Positions 53,942 to 62,315 of a DNA stretch of 64,000 nt are shown piece by piece (positions within the stretch are counted from its first letter, which is position 1; each line of letters opens with the position of its first letter). The stretch covers positions 62,001-126,000 of the forward strand of contig CAWGKQ010000003.1 of NCBI GenBank assembly GCA_963823245.1, written 5' to 3'. A program made the position numbers and the translations under genes. Origin of the DNA: JAWVFM01 sp963823245 (GTDB lineage: Bacteria > Actinomycetota > Thermoleophilia > Solirubrobacterales > 70-9). Under the pieces are notes generated by a model that saw only the letters and a list, made by a program, of their open reading frames with translations, was not told the DNA's origin and did not search any database.

Positions 53942-54793
53942 TCAAGATAGATACCGGCGAAGCACCGCCACGACCGATTCCGGGTTCTGCGTCACCTGCC
54001 GCCACGTGAACCGGAGCGCTTTGTAGCCCTCAAGCCGCAGGTACGCGTCCCGCTCGCGGTCGTCTTCGAATGCCTGACGACCTCGGTGCCCCTGCCAGCC
54101 GTCGACCTCGACTGCGAGCCGCTGCTCCGGCCAGACGAAGTCCACCGTGTACGGGCCCAGACGCTCGTTGACGAGCGGCAGCGGAAGGCCGTGCTTGTGG
54201 CACAGGCGGAGGAATCGCCCCTCGAGCTCGCTGCGCTCACGGGCGTCTTCCCCACGGCCCAGAGCTCCCTCCCCCTCGCTCCCTGTATCGAGCCTTCTGT
54301 ATGCCGCATTCCTGAGCGCCTGGCGCACGACCCCCTCCGGCGCCGTGCGCCTCAGGTCCGCAATGGTGCGAGCCGAGCTGGTGACGGCTATGTGCTCGCG
54401 GCGGATCACATCGCTCGATTTCAGTGAGGGAGAGCGGTGGACGACCAGGCCCCGACGCTTGGCTCGGCCACCGCGTCCCGCCACCGTCACATGCACCGCC
54501 CCCATCGTCACAGGCAACAGCGTCCACAGCTCAGCTGCGCTGCGATGGCTGAGCGCGGCGCCTTCTCCGCATGCCGCGACGGCCGCAAACCACCGCCCCT
54601 CGCGGCTCAACCTGGTATGGCCAACCGCATACACGCCTCGAAACACCCGATGCAGCCGCCCCGCTGCCACCCGCCTCTGGATGCCGGCCTGGGTGAGGCC
54701 TGCGCCAAGAAGCTGTTCAAACGTCACGATTCCGTGTTGGCACGACGCGAGTTGGGCGACGATCGCATCCGGGGTGGCGATTTGAAGTCGCAT
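53942..54793 (-). CDS. AbiEi-like DNA-binding domain fused to a DUF559 nuclease domain
   Basis: The ATG at 54793 gives 283 residues. Residues 1-75 form the AbiEi-type winged helix and linker (HGIVTFEQLLGAGLTQAGI, then RRVAAGRLHRVFRGVYAVG). The middle matches the AbiEi antitoxin C-terminal domain. The last 90 residues are DUF559, a Vsr/PD-(D/E)xK-like nuclease fold (GPYTVDFVWPEQRLAVEVDG and YLRLEGYKALRF). No toxin gene (AbiEii) is adjacent, so this is an orphan. Such fusions are common in Solirubrobacterales and may process DNA or act as a solitary regulator; the activity is unproven. Confidence 0.8.
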   Translation of the reverse strand: MRLQIATPDAIVAQLASCQHGIVTFEQLLGAGLTQAGIQRRVAAGRLHRVFRGVYAVGHTRLSREGRWFAAVAACGEGAALSHRSAAELWTLLPVTMGAVHVTVAGRGGRAKRRGLVVHRSPSLKSSDVIRREHIAVTSSARTIADLRRTAPEGVVRQALRNAAYRRLDTGSEGEGALGRGEDARERSELEGRFLRLCHKHGLPLPLVNERLGPYTVDFVWPEQRLAVEVDGWQGHRGRQAFEDDRERDAYLRLEGYKALRFTWRQVTQNPESVVAVLRRYLS

Positions 54794-54864
54794 ACCGACT
54801 ACAACCCGCATCGGCCGATGCGCGCCCCCTCGGGCCGCGGCCGCGGGGCGCAACGCGGCGCCCA

Positions 54865-54870
54865 TATCAT
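54865..54870 (+). promoter_or_regulatory. -10 hexamer TATCAT, leaderless malic enzyme gene
   Basis: TATCAT is followed by eight bases and the GTG at 54879, with no ribosome binding site between. Confidence 0.5.
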
Positions 54871-54878
54871 CCGCCGCC

Positions 54879-56342
54879 GTGGCCGCCACCCCGTCCGTCT
54901 CCGCCCAGTACTCCGTCGTCGTGCGCGTCGAGCTCGATGCGCGCCAGGAGCCGCTTGGCAAGCTGACCGCCCAGATCGCGGAGGCCGGCGGCCAGCTCCA
55001 GGGCGTCGACCTCGTGCCCGGCGCCGGCGGCGAGGGCAAGCGCGTGCGCGAGTTCACGATCGACGCGCGCAACCAGCGCCACTGGGAGGAGATCCTGCGG
55101 GCGATCGGGTCGACGCGCGGTGCCCGTGTGCTCAGCTACGTCGACCGCACGATGGCGATGCATCGAGGCGGGAAGATCGAACAGCACAACAAGTACCCGC
55201 TGAAGACGCGCGACGACCTGTCGATGGCCTACACGCCGGGCGTCGCGCGGGTCTGCACGGAGATCGCCGAGGACCGCTCGAAGGCCTTCGAGTTCACGAT
55301 CAAGAAGAACACGGTGGCCGTCGTCTCCGACGGCAGCGCCGTCCTCGGCCTCGGCGACATTGGCCCGGAGGCGGCGATGCCCGTCATGGAGGGGAAGGCG
55401 ATGCTCTTCAAGGAGTTCGCGGACGTCGACGCCTTCCCCATCTGCCTTAGCACCAACGACCCCGACGAGATCGTCCGCACCGTGACGCTGCTCTCCCCCA
55501 CGTTCGGCGGCATCAACCTCGAGGACATTTCGGCGCCGCGCTGCTTCGAGATCGAGGAGCGGCTGAAGGACGCGATCGACATTCCCGTCTTCCACGACGA
55601 CCAGCACGGGACCGCCGTGGTGACGATGGCCGCCCTGCTCAACGCTCTGAAGATCGTCGGGAAGGAGCCAGAGGACCTGCGAGTTCTCATCGTCGGCCTC
55701 GGCGCAGCGGGCGTCGCGGTGACGAAGATGATGCTCGCGACGGGCGTGAAGCACGTCATCGGGTGCGACCGCAGGGGTGCGATCTCGACCGACCGTGAGG
55801 ACTACGGCGCGGGCGCGATGAACGCGAGCAAGCGCTGGTACGCGGAGAACTCGAACCCGGACAAGGTCTCGGGCAAGCCCGAGGAGGTCATCGACGGGTG
55901 CGACGTCTTCGTCGGCCTCTCGGGCCCAGGGATCATTCCCGCTGAGGCCCTGGGGAAGATGGCGAGCGACCCGATCGTCTTCGCGATGGCGAACCCGAAC
56001 CCGGAGGTCATGCCGGAGGAGGCCGAGCCCTACGTCCGGATCATGGCGACGGGTCGCTCGGACTACCCGAACCAGATCAACAACGTCCTCTGCTTCCCCG
56101 GGATCTTCCGCGGGGCCCTCGACGCCGGCGCCCCTGCGATCACCGAGGAGATGAAGCTTGCGGCGTCCCACGGCATCGCGGGCGTCGTCACCGAGGAGGA
56201 CCTCTCCGAGGACTACATCATCCCGAGCGTCTTCAACCGCGAGGTGGCTCCGGCCGTTGCCGAGGCTGTGGTCGAAGAGGCGAAGCGCTCGGGGCTCGCC
56301 CGGATCTCCGAGGAGACCGGGACTTTCACCACGATCGATTGA
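54879..56342 (+). CDS. NAD(P)-dependent malic enzyme with N-terminal ACT domain
   Basis: This 487-residue enzyme has an ACT domain at residues 8-90 (YSVVVRVELDARQEPLGKLT), the malic N-terminal domain with YTPGVARVC, and the NAD(P)-binding domain with GLGAAGVAVTKMM near 268. Catalytic and metal ligands lie in VFHDDQHGTAVV and NPNPEV. It oxidatively decarboxylates malate to pyruvate. The ACT domain probably binds an amino acid or related effector. The GTG start sits eight bases after a -10 hexamer. The next gene starts about 30 bases downstream, so they may be co-transcribed. Confidence 0.93.
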   Translation: MAATPSVSAQYSVVVRVELDARQEPLGKLTAQIAEAGGQLQGVDLVPGAGGEGKRVREFTIDARNQRHWEEILRAIGSTRGARVLSYVDRTMAMHRGGKIEQHNKYPLKTRDDLSMAYTPGVARVCTEIAEDRSKAFEFTIKKNTVAVVSDGSAVLGLGDIGPEAAMPVMEGKAMLFKEFADVDAFPICLSTNDPDEIVRTVTLLSPTFGGINLEDISAPRCFEIEERLKDAIDIPVFHDDQHGTAVVTMAALLNALKIVGKEPEDLRVLIVGLGAAGVAVTKMMLATGVKHVIGCDRRGAISTDREDYGAGAMNASKRWYAENSNPDKVSGKPEEVIDGCDVFVGLSGPGIIPAEALGKMASDPIVFAMANPNPEVMPEEAEPYVRIMATGRSDYPNQINNVLCFPGIFRGALDAGAPAITEEMKLAASHGIAGVVTEEDLSEDYIIPSVFNREVAPAVAEAVVEEAKRSGLARISEETGTFTTID

Positions 56343-56373
56343 GGCCGGGGCCAACCGGGCATGGAGGTGACGC

Positions 56374-57285
56374 ATGCGGGTTCTTGTGACGGGCGCAAGC
56401 GGGATGATCGGCTCACGGGCGTGCGACGCTCTGCTCGCCCGCGGTGACGAGGTCGCCGGGCTCTCCCGCGACCCCGTTCGAGCCGCCAAGACGAATCCGA
56501 CGGTCTCGTGGTACGAGTGGGACCCGATCCACGAGCGGCCCCCCACAGCCGCGCTCGAGGGGGTCGATGCCGTGGTCAACCTGATCGGCGAGCGAATCAG
56601 CCAGCGGCTGAACGACGCGGCGAAGAAGCGCATCCTGCAGACCCGCGAGCGCGCGACCAAGAACCTGGTCGACGGCCTCGCGGCCATGGCGGTCAAGCCG
56701 CGAGCGCTCGTCACCCAGTCCGCGGTCGGCTATTACGGCGAGCGCGGCGAGGCGATCGTCGACGAGTCGACACCGCCCGGCGACGACTTTCTCGCGCAGG
56801 TGTGCGTGCGCTGGGAGGCCGCGGCCAGGCCCGCCGCCGAGGCGGGCATCCGGCTCGTCACCGTTCGCACCGGGCACGTTCTCGATCCCGGCGGCGGCCT
56901 TCTTAAGCAGCTCCTTCTCCCCTTCCGGCTCGGGGTCGGCGGCCCGCTCGCCGGCGGGCGCTGGTACATGCCTTGGGTCCATCGCGACGACGAGGTCGGG
57001 CTCATCCTCTGGGCGCTCGACGCCGACCGCGTCGATGGCTCGCTCAACTCGTGCTCCCCGAACCCCGTCACCAACCGCGAGTTCTCGAGGGCGCTCGGCG
57101 GAGCCCTGCACCGTCCGGCGATCCTTCCGACGCCCCGCCTGGCGGCGGCGGCCGTGCTTGGAAGCGAGATGGCCGAGGCTGCAACCACGAGCATCCGGGC
57201 GGTCCCCCGGCGGGCGCTTGACCTCGGCCACCGCTTTCGCTTCGCCGACGTCGGCGACGCGCTTCGCGACCTCCTCGCCGGCTAG
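56374..57285 (+). CDS. TIGR01777-family NAD(P)-dependent epimerase-like protein
   Basis: This 303-residue extended SDR protein begins MRVLVTGASGMIGSRACDAL and has VDAVVNLIGE near residue 65, the YYGERGE segment and the C-terminal DUF1731 domain (GALHRPAILPTPRLAAAAVLG). The family includes E. coli YfcH and human SDR39U1; its reaction is unknown. It follows malic enzyme with an in-between GGAGGTGA ribosome binding site. Its stop overlaps the convergent substrate-binding gene by four bases. Confidence 0.92.
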   Translation: MRVLVTGASGMIGSRACDALLARGDEVAGLSRDPVRAAKTNPTVSWYEWDPIHERPPTAALEGVDAVVNLIGERISQRLNDAAKKRILQTRERATKNLVDGLAAMAVKPRALVTQSAVGYYGERGEAIVDESTPPGDDFLAQVCVRWEAAARPAAEAGIRLVTVRTGHVLDPGGGLLKQLLLPFRLGVGGPLAGGRWYMPWVHRDDEVGLILWALDADRVDGSLNSCSPNPVTNREFSRALGGALHRPAILPTPRLAAAAVLGSEMAEAATTSIRAVPRRALDLGHRFRFADVGDALRDLLAG

Positions 57286-58406
57286 CGAGCCCGCAGGAGT
57301 GCCATCGGGCGCAGCCCGGACGGTGTGCTTCGATAGCCGCTCATCCGGTTGAGGGTCGTATCGCCAAGCGGGTCTATCGAATACGTGCCCACCACCGAGC
57401 GGCGTCCCCGGGTGTCGAAGAAGGCGTCGATCACGGGCTGGCGCTGGTCGCCCGCCGACCCCGCTCGGCGAATCGCGGCGAGCACGACCGCCATCGCCTC
57501 GTAGCCATAGGCGGCGTAGCGCCCCGGCGCGCGCCCGAAACGGCGAGTGAACGCTTCCGCGAACCGGCGTCCGCTCGGAGGCAGCTGCTTCGGGTCCTGC
57601 GCGGCCGAGGTCACGAGCTCCGCCGCCCCCGGGCCGCCCGGGTTGAAGGGCGGTAGGACGGAATCGGATGCCATCATGGGCGCGCGAAACGACGCCGCCC
57701 TCTTCAGGGCGGGACTGCCGGCGAGCCCGGCGTAGTAGGTGAGCTGCGGGCCCTTGCGGGTGATGGTGGTTCCGCGGAGCGCCTCCCTGAAGGAGCTCGC
57801 CATGACCCCTCCGAAGGAAGAGCCATCGCTCACGAGCTCCACCCGCCGCTCGTCCAGCGTTCGCACCCACCCAGCCGCGGCGGCGGCCTGGACGGGGTCG
57901 GGCGGGATCACCCTGCCGAAGGTCCGTTCACCGCCCTCATCCTCGACGGCGGGGAGCTGGTCGCTGCCGAGAAAGGGCCGCGTCAGGTCGATCGCGGTGC
58001 TCGCGGGCGAAACCTGCAGGAGGTGTGCTGCGTTCGTGATCGGCTCAGACGTCCGCGTCGCGCCGGCTTCGAAGTCGCCGACGTAGGCGACGGCCGAGGT
58101 GTCCTCCGTCGCCGTGCGGGCGTTGGCGCCCACGGCGGACGGGCTCCACTCGGCCGCCGGCCCGCGTCCGCTGGTGTCGTCCAGATAGCGCGCCTGAACG
58201 GCCAGGCGACCCACCTTCCCTCGCGCGTCGGCCAGCGCCATCCGGGCCCCGTCGGCGACGTCCCGCCCGTCGCGGCCGCTTGCCCCGCGAAGCGGCACGC
58301 TGACGTAGACCGTGGCGCGTGACGCGCCGGTGATGCCGGAGCTCCCACACGAGGTGAGCGTCAGGGCAGCGGCGAGGGCGGCGCTAACCCAGGAACGGCG
58401 TCGCAA
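57282..58406 (-). CDS. ABC transporter substrate-binding lipoprotein (branched-chain amino acid type)
   Basis: The TTG at 58406 gives 374 residues beginning MRRRSWVSAALAAALTLTSCG, a signal peptide with lipobox LTSC. The rest fits the periplasmic binding protein type 1 fold (Peripla_BP_6): SVPLRGASGRDGRDVADGA at the first strand, then VAYVGDFEAGAT, QVSPASTAIDL and YAAYGYEAMAVVLAAI. No permease or ATPase gene is nearby, so it may serve a distant transporter or act as a sensor. The start lies 23 bases inside pfkA, so it is coupled to it. The frame extending to 58457 has no signal peptide. Confidence 0.8.
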   Translation of the reverse strand: MRRRSWVSAALAAALTLTSCGSSGITGASRATVYVSVPLRGASGRDGRDVADGARMALADARGKVGRLAVQARYLDDTSGRGPAAEWSPSAVGANARTATEDTSAVAYVGDFEAGATRTSEPITNAAHLLQVSPASTAIDLTRPFLGSDQLPAVEDEGGERTFGRVIPPDPVQAAAAAGWVRTLDERRVELVSDGSSFGGVMASSFREALRGTTITRKGPQLTYYAGLAGSPALKRAASFRAPMMASDSVLPPFNPGGPGAAELVTSAAQDPKQLPPSGRRFAEAFTRRFGRAPGRYAAYGYEAMAVVLAAIRRAGSAGDQRQPVIDAFFDTRGRRSVVGTYSIDPLGDTTLNRMSGYRSTPSGLRPMALLRAR

Positions 58407-59416
58407 CCTCGTAGTCCTCGGGCGGGACGGTACGAAGCTCGGCGACGGCATCGGCAAGCGGCGCGAGCTCGATGCGCGTGCCCCGGAGGGCCGGCATCAT
58501 GCCCCAGCGCTCGTCGTGGACGGCGTCGATCGCGGCCACCCCGAGGCGGGTGGCGAGGACACGGTCGTACGCGGTGGGCGTCCCGCCGCGCTGGATGTGC
58601 CCCAGCACGACCGCGCGGGTCTCGAAGCCGGTCCGCTGCTCGATCTCGAACTCCAGGCGCTGTCCGATCCCGCCCAGCCGCACATGCCCGAACTCGTCCT
58701 CGCCGTCCGGTCACGGTCTCCATCGTCCCCTCGGCCGGGACGGCACCCTCGGCGGCGACAACGATCGAGAACGGCCGGCCGCGACCATGGCGCCGCTTGA
58801 TGAGGCGGCAAACCTCCTCGATGTCGAACGGGCGCTCGGGAATCAGGATCACGTCCGCCCCACCCGCGAGGCCCGAGTAGAGAGCGATCCAGCCGGCGTG
58901 CCGTCCCATGACCTCGACGACCATCACCCGGTGGTGGGACTCGGCCGTCGTGTGGAGGCGATCGATGGCCTCTGTGGCCACCTGGAGAGCCGTGTCGAAG
59001 CCGAAGGTCACGTCGGTCGCGCCGAGATCGTTGTCGATCGTCTTCGGCACTCCGACCACGTTCACCCCGTGCTCGGCGTGAAGGGTCGCGCCCGCGCCGA
59101 GCGTGTCCTCCCCACCGATCGCGATCAGGCCGTCGAGCCCGGAGTCGCGCATCGCCTCCTGGATGCGCCGTGGACCGTCGTCGGCCTTGATCGGGTTCGT
59201 CCGCGAGGTTCCGAGGATCGTCCCGCCGCGGGGCAGGATGCCACGGGTCGCCTCGATCGTGAGCTCGGAGTGCAGGTTCTCGAGCGGCCCCTTCCAGCCG
59301 TCCCTGAAGCCCACGAGCTCGGCGCCATGCACGGCGATGCCCTTGCGGACGATGGCCCGGATGACGGCGTTCAGGCCGGGGCAGTCACCGCCGCCGGTAA
59401 GCACTCCAACGCGCAC
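58384..59416 (-). CDS. pfkA: 6-phosphofructokinase, PPi-type residues (frameshift near 58708)
   Basis: The N-terminal frame (MRVGVLTGGGDCPGLNAVIRA to GTMETVTG) breaks near 58708 and continues in the next frame (MRLGGIGQRLEFEIEQRTGF to VATPFLG). Removing one base gives 343 residues. GGEDTLGAG has Asp at the position that is Gly in ATP enzymes, and VPKTIDNDLG has Lys at the second selector position. This Asp/Lys pair is that of PPi-dependent enzymes such as the Amycolatopsis one. It phosphorylates fructose 6-phosphate in glycolysis. It is leaderless (TATCGT six bases before the GTG). Confidence 0.9.
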
Positions 59417-59422
59417 GCCGCC

Positions 59423-59428
59423 ACGATA
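59423..59428 (-). promoter_or_regulatory. -10 hexamer TATCGT, leaderless pfkA
   Basis: TATCGT on the minus strand is six bases before the GTG at 59416. Confidence 0.5.
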
Positions 59429-59452
59429 GCCCGTGGCGGCGGTGTAGCTCGT

Positions 59453-60154
59453 TCAGGCCGCGGCGAGTGAGGTGCGCCGGCTCTCGAAGAACTCCAGCGC
59501 AGCGGCGTCCGGGTCGTCGGCGGCAGCGAGCGCCGCGTAGGCCAGCTCGGCGCCGGTGAACCCGCGCGCGTTCCAGAGCTCGCCCGCCACCTCGCCGCTC
59601 CACGGGCCGACGTACAGGTAGGGCTCGGGATGGTCGTCGTCCCCCGGCGAGCCCCCGTAGTTGGCTCGCTGGCCCGATGCCTCGTCGCCCGCCTCGATCG
59701 CGACGTCGAAGTGCTCGGGCCAGAGGATGGGTGAGGTCGCAGCCGCATCGGGGTCGACCGTCGCGCTGAACGCCTCGAGCGCCCGTTCGGCGAGCTGGTA
59801 GAACGCGGCCAGCCGCGCCGCGGCATCGGCGTCGACCTCGAGCGGCGTCTCGTCGTCCGGCAGCCCATCGGGGAGAAGTTCAGCGCCGACCAGCGCGCCC
59901 GCATCGGCTATCGACGTCAGCTCACCCCGCGTCTCCACCCCGTCCCCGTCGACCACCAGCTCAGCCCCGTCGACACTGACCACGAGGCGGCGCCCGCCGT
60001 GCTCGAACGGCGGCGTCCCGAAGCCGCCCGGCGCGACGGTGAGGGCAATCTCGTTGTGCGGCTTGCGGGCGGGGGCGACGATCTCGGCGGCCACCCGATG
60101 GAGGGCGGCACGCGTCGGGGCGAATGTGTCCGGCAGCGGCTCGAGGCCCGTCAC
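59453..60154 (-). CDS. Conserved actinobacterial protein of unknown function
   Basis: This 233-residue soluble acidic protein has a beta-rich first half (FEHGGRRLVVSVDGAELVV), a helical middle, and a conserved-looking motif LWPEHFDVAIEAG followed by YGGSPGDDDHPEPYLYVGPW. I do not recognise a named family; the sequence suggests a conserved cytoplasmic protein seen widely in Actinobacteria. It follows the 53-residue membrane protein in the trp region and precedes pfkA, which has its own promoter. The GTG start at 60154 is preceded by a purine-rich stretch. Confidence 0.7.
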   Translation of the reverse strand: MTGLEPLPDTFAPTRAALHRVAAEIVAPARKPHNEIALTVAPGGFGTPPFEHGGRRLVVSVDGAELVVDGDGVETRGELTSIADAGALVGAELLPDGLPDDETPLEVDADAAARLAAFYQLAERALEAFSATVDPDAAATSPILWPEHFDVAIEAGDEASGQRANYGGSPGDDDHPEPYLYVGPWSGEVAGELWNARGFTGAELAYAALAAADDPDAAALEFFESRRTSLAAA

Positions 60155-60171
60155 GCTGCGCTCGGCAGCGC

Positions 60172-60333
60172 CTAGGGGCGCAGCCGGTCGATGATCGGCT
60201 GACTCGCCCTGATCAGGATGCCGACGAAGAGGATGGTCAGGAAGATGATCGTGCTGACGGCGCCGCCGAGCCCGATCGCGTAGAAGAAGACCAGCGAGCA
60301 GAGGGCGACGACCGCGAAGACGAGGAGCTGCAC
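60172..60333 (-). CDS. 53-residue two-helix membrane protein after trpA
   Basis: The GTG at 60333 opens a frame of 53 codons, MQLLVFAVVALCSLVFFYAI to QPIIDRLRP. Two hydrophobic helices (about residues 2-20 and 24-42) flank a Gly-rich turn. It lies 10 bases after trpA and is likely co-transcribed with it. Third codon positions are almost all G or C, which supports translation. It is unrelated to tryptophan synthesis as far as can be seen. Confidence 0.65.
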   Translation of the reverse strand: MQLLVFAVVALCSLVFFYAIGLGGAVSTIIFLTILFVGILIRASQPIIDRLRP

Positions 60334-60343
60334 GGGCGGGAAT

Positions 60344-61147
60344 CTACAGCGCCTCGCGGCAATCGCGCAGGAAGGCGGCCACGGCCTCCGCCGCGCCCGT
60401 AGCGCTCTCGGACTCGCCGACAGCGCGGACGAGCCTGGTGCCGATGATCACGCCGTCCGCGACCCGCCCGACGCCCGCCGCCTGCGCCGGCGTACCGATG
60501 CCGAACCCCACCGCCACGGGGACCCGAGCGTCGCGCTTCGTCGCCTCGATCAGATCCTCGAGCCCCGCAGGAAGGTCATCGCGCTCGCCCGTCACGCGGG
60601 TGTCGGAGACGAGGTAGACGAAGCCCTCGGCCCGACCAGCGATCTCGGCCCGGCGATCGGGCGGGGTGGTCGGGGCGATGAGCGGCACGAGCGGCAGGCC
60701 CACCTCGTTGAGCCGCCCGGCGACCTCGCCGCCCTCCTCCGGCGGCAGATCGGGGACGATCGCACCGGCGGCCCCTGCCGCGGCAAGCTCGGCCGCGAAC
60801 TCGGCGGGCCCGCGCACGAGGACCGGGTTCGAATAGCACATGGGGACCACGGCGACGCGGTCGGCGATCGCCTCGCAGACTCCGAGCACCCGCTCGAACG
60901 TGGCACCGGCGTCGAGAGCGACCGTCGCCGCCGCGTGGATCACGGGCCCATCCGCCAGCGGGTCGGAGAACGGCACCCCCAGCTCCACGAGGTCCGCGCC
61001 CGCCTCCGCGTACGCCTCGGCGACCCGCACCGACGTCTCGACGTCGGGAAACCCCGCCATCAGGTAGGGCATGAGGGCGGCTCGGCCCTCGGAGCGCGCC
61101 GCGTCGAACGCGGCCGCGATCCTGTCGCGGCCCGACGTTTCAGCCAT
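60344..61147 (-). CDS. trpA: Tryptophan synthase alpha chain
   Basis: The ATG at 61147 gives 267 residues. The TIM-barrel motifs MPYLMAGFPDVETS near residue 27, VELGVPFSDPLADGPVI near 52 with catalytic Glu and Asp, and VGFGIGTPAQAA near 215 are intact. TrpA cleaves indole-3-glycerol phosphate and passes indole to TrpB. The start overlaps the end of trpB by eight bases, so the two subunits are translated together. The frame upstream is not conserved. Confidence 0.96.
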   Translation of the reverse strand: MAETSGRDRIAAAFDAARSEGRAALMPYLMAGFPDVETSVRVAEAYAEAGADLVELGVPFSDPLADGPVIHAAATVALDAGATFERVLGVCEAIADRVAVVPMCYSNPVLVRGPAEFAAELAAAGAAGAIVPDLPPEEGGEVAGRLNEVGLPLVPLIAPTTPPDRRAEIAGRAEGFVYLVSDTRVTGERDDLPAGLEDLIEATKRDARVPVAVGFGIGTPAQAAGVGRVADGVIIGTRLVRAVGESESATGAAEAVAAFLRDCREAL

Positions 61148-62315
61148 CGAGTCGCTCGAGGCCGGCGAGCGCCTCGGCGAGGTCCTTGTCGCCGCGGCCC
61201 GAGAGGCACACGACGTCATAGCCCCTCTCGCCAGGGTTCTCGAGCAGCCACGCGATCGCGTGGGCGGGCTCCAGCGCCGGAATGATCCCCTCGAGCCGCG
61301 AGAGCTCACGGAAGGCGCGGAGCGCCTCGTCGTCGGTGACCGACTCGTAGCGAGCGCGGCCGGTGTCGCGCAGGTAAGCGTGCTCGGGCCCCACTCCCGG
61401 GATAGTCGAGGCCGGCGGAGATCGAATGGGCCTCGAGGATCTGGCCCTCCTCGTCGGCGAGCACCGATGAGAGGGCGCCGTGCAGCACGCCCGTCCGCCC
61501 CGCTCCGAGCGAGGCGCCGTGGCGAGGCGTGTCGAGGCCCTCCCCCCGGCCTCGACGCCGATCAGCTCAACGGGATCGTCGAGAAAGGCCGTGAACGTCC
61601 CGATCGCGTTCGACCCGCCGCCGACGCAGGCGATCACGCGGTCCGGCAGCGAGCCCTCGGCGTCGATCGCCTGCGAGCGCGCCTCGTCGCCGATGACCCG
61701 CTGCAGGTCGCGCACGAGAGCCGGATAGGGGGCGGGGCCGACCGCGGACCCGATGATGTAGTGGCTCGAGCCGACGTTCGCGACCCAATCACGGATGGCG
61801 GCGCTCACCGCCTCCTTGAGCGTGCGCGCGCCCGCCTCCACCGGCGCCACTCGAGCGCCGAGAAGCCGCATCCGCTCGACGTTCGGCGCCTGGCGGCGCA
61901 TGTCCTCGGTGCCCATGTGGACGACGCACTCGAGCCCGAGGAGCGCGCACGCCGTCGCGGCCGCAACACCGTGCTGCCCCGCGCCGGTCTCCGCGATCAC
62001 CCGCCGCTTGCCCATCCGCTTGGCGAGCAGCGCCTGGCCGACGGCGTTGTTGATCTTGTGGGCACCGGTGTGCGCAAGGTCCTCACGCTTCAGGTAGACG
62101 CGGCGCCCCACGCGCTCGGAGAGCCCGCCCGTGAGGTACAGGGGCGTCGGCCGGCCGACGAAGTCGCGCAGCAGGACCTCGAGCTCGGCGGTGAAGGCTT
62201 CGTCCGAGCGCGCCTCGCCCCAGGCGGCGGTGAGCTCGTCGAGCGCCGCCATCAGCACCTCGGGCACGAAGCGCCCGCCGTAGGGACCGAAGCGCTCCTC
62301 GACGGCGGCGGTCAC
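61140..62315 (-). CDS. trpB: Tryptophan synthase beta chain (two compensating frameshifts)
   Basis: The GTG at 62315 gives 391 residues when corrected. The PLP lysine motif is HTGAHKINN and the phosphate cup GGGSNAIGTF. Between about 61401 and 61547 the frame is wrong: the main frame reads ASTRLATAPRSERGG, while another reads MLHGALSSVLADEEGQ and AHSISAGLDYPG, the true protein. One G is missing from the run at 61542-61547 and one extra lies at 61399-61401. The two shifts cancel, so the C-terminus is in frame. Such paired indels in an essential-pathway gene look like sequence errors. The start overlaps trpF (GTGA). Confidence 0.93.
   Translation of the reverse strand: MTAAVEERFGPYGGRFVPEVLMAALDELTAAWGEARSDEAFTAELEVLLRDFVGRPTPLYLTGGLSERVGRRVYLKREDLAHTGAHKINNAVGQALLAKRMGKRRVIAETGAGQHGVAAATACALLGLECVVHMGTEDMRRQAPNVERMRLLGARVAPVEAGARTLKEAVSAAIRDWVANVGSSHYIIGSAVGPAPYPALVRDLQRVIGDEARSQAIDAEGSLPDRVIACVGGGSNAIGTFTAFLDDPVELIGVEAGGRASTRLATAPRSERGGRACCTAPSHRCSPTRRARSSRPIRSPPASTIPGVGPEHAYLRDTGRARYESVTDDEALRAFRELSRLEGIIPALEPAHAIAWLLENPGERGYDVVCLSGRGDKDLAEALAGLERLDG

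Noticed and set aside
54867..56714. 615-codon minus-strand frame opposite malic enzyme
   Set aside because: Its translation is Arg/His/Asp-rich and motif-free, and the plus strand carries intact malic enzyme motifs.
58361..59416. 351-codon continuous reading of phosphofructokinase
   Set aside because: Past residue about 238 the continuous frame turns into Arg-rich sequence, while the neighbouring frame carries the real enzyme C-terminus, so the continuous reading was replaced by a frame-corrected one.
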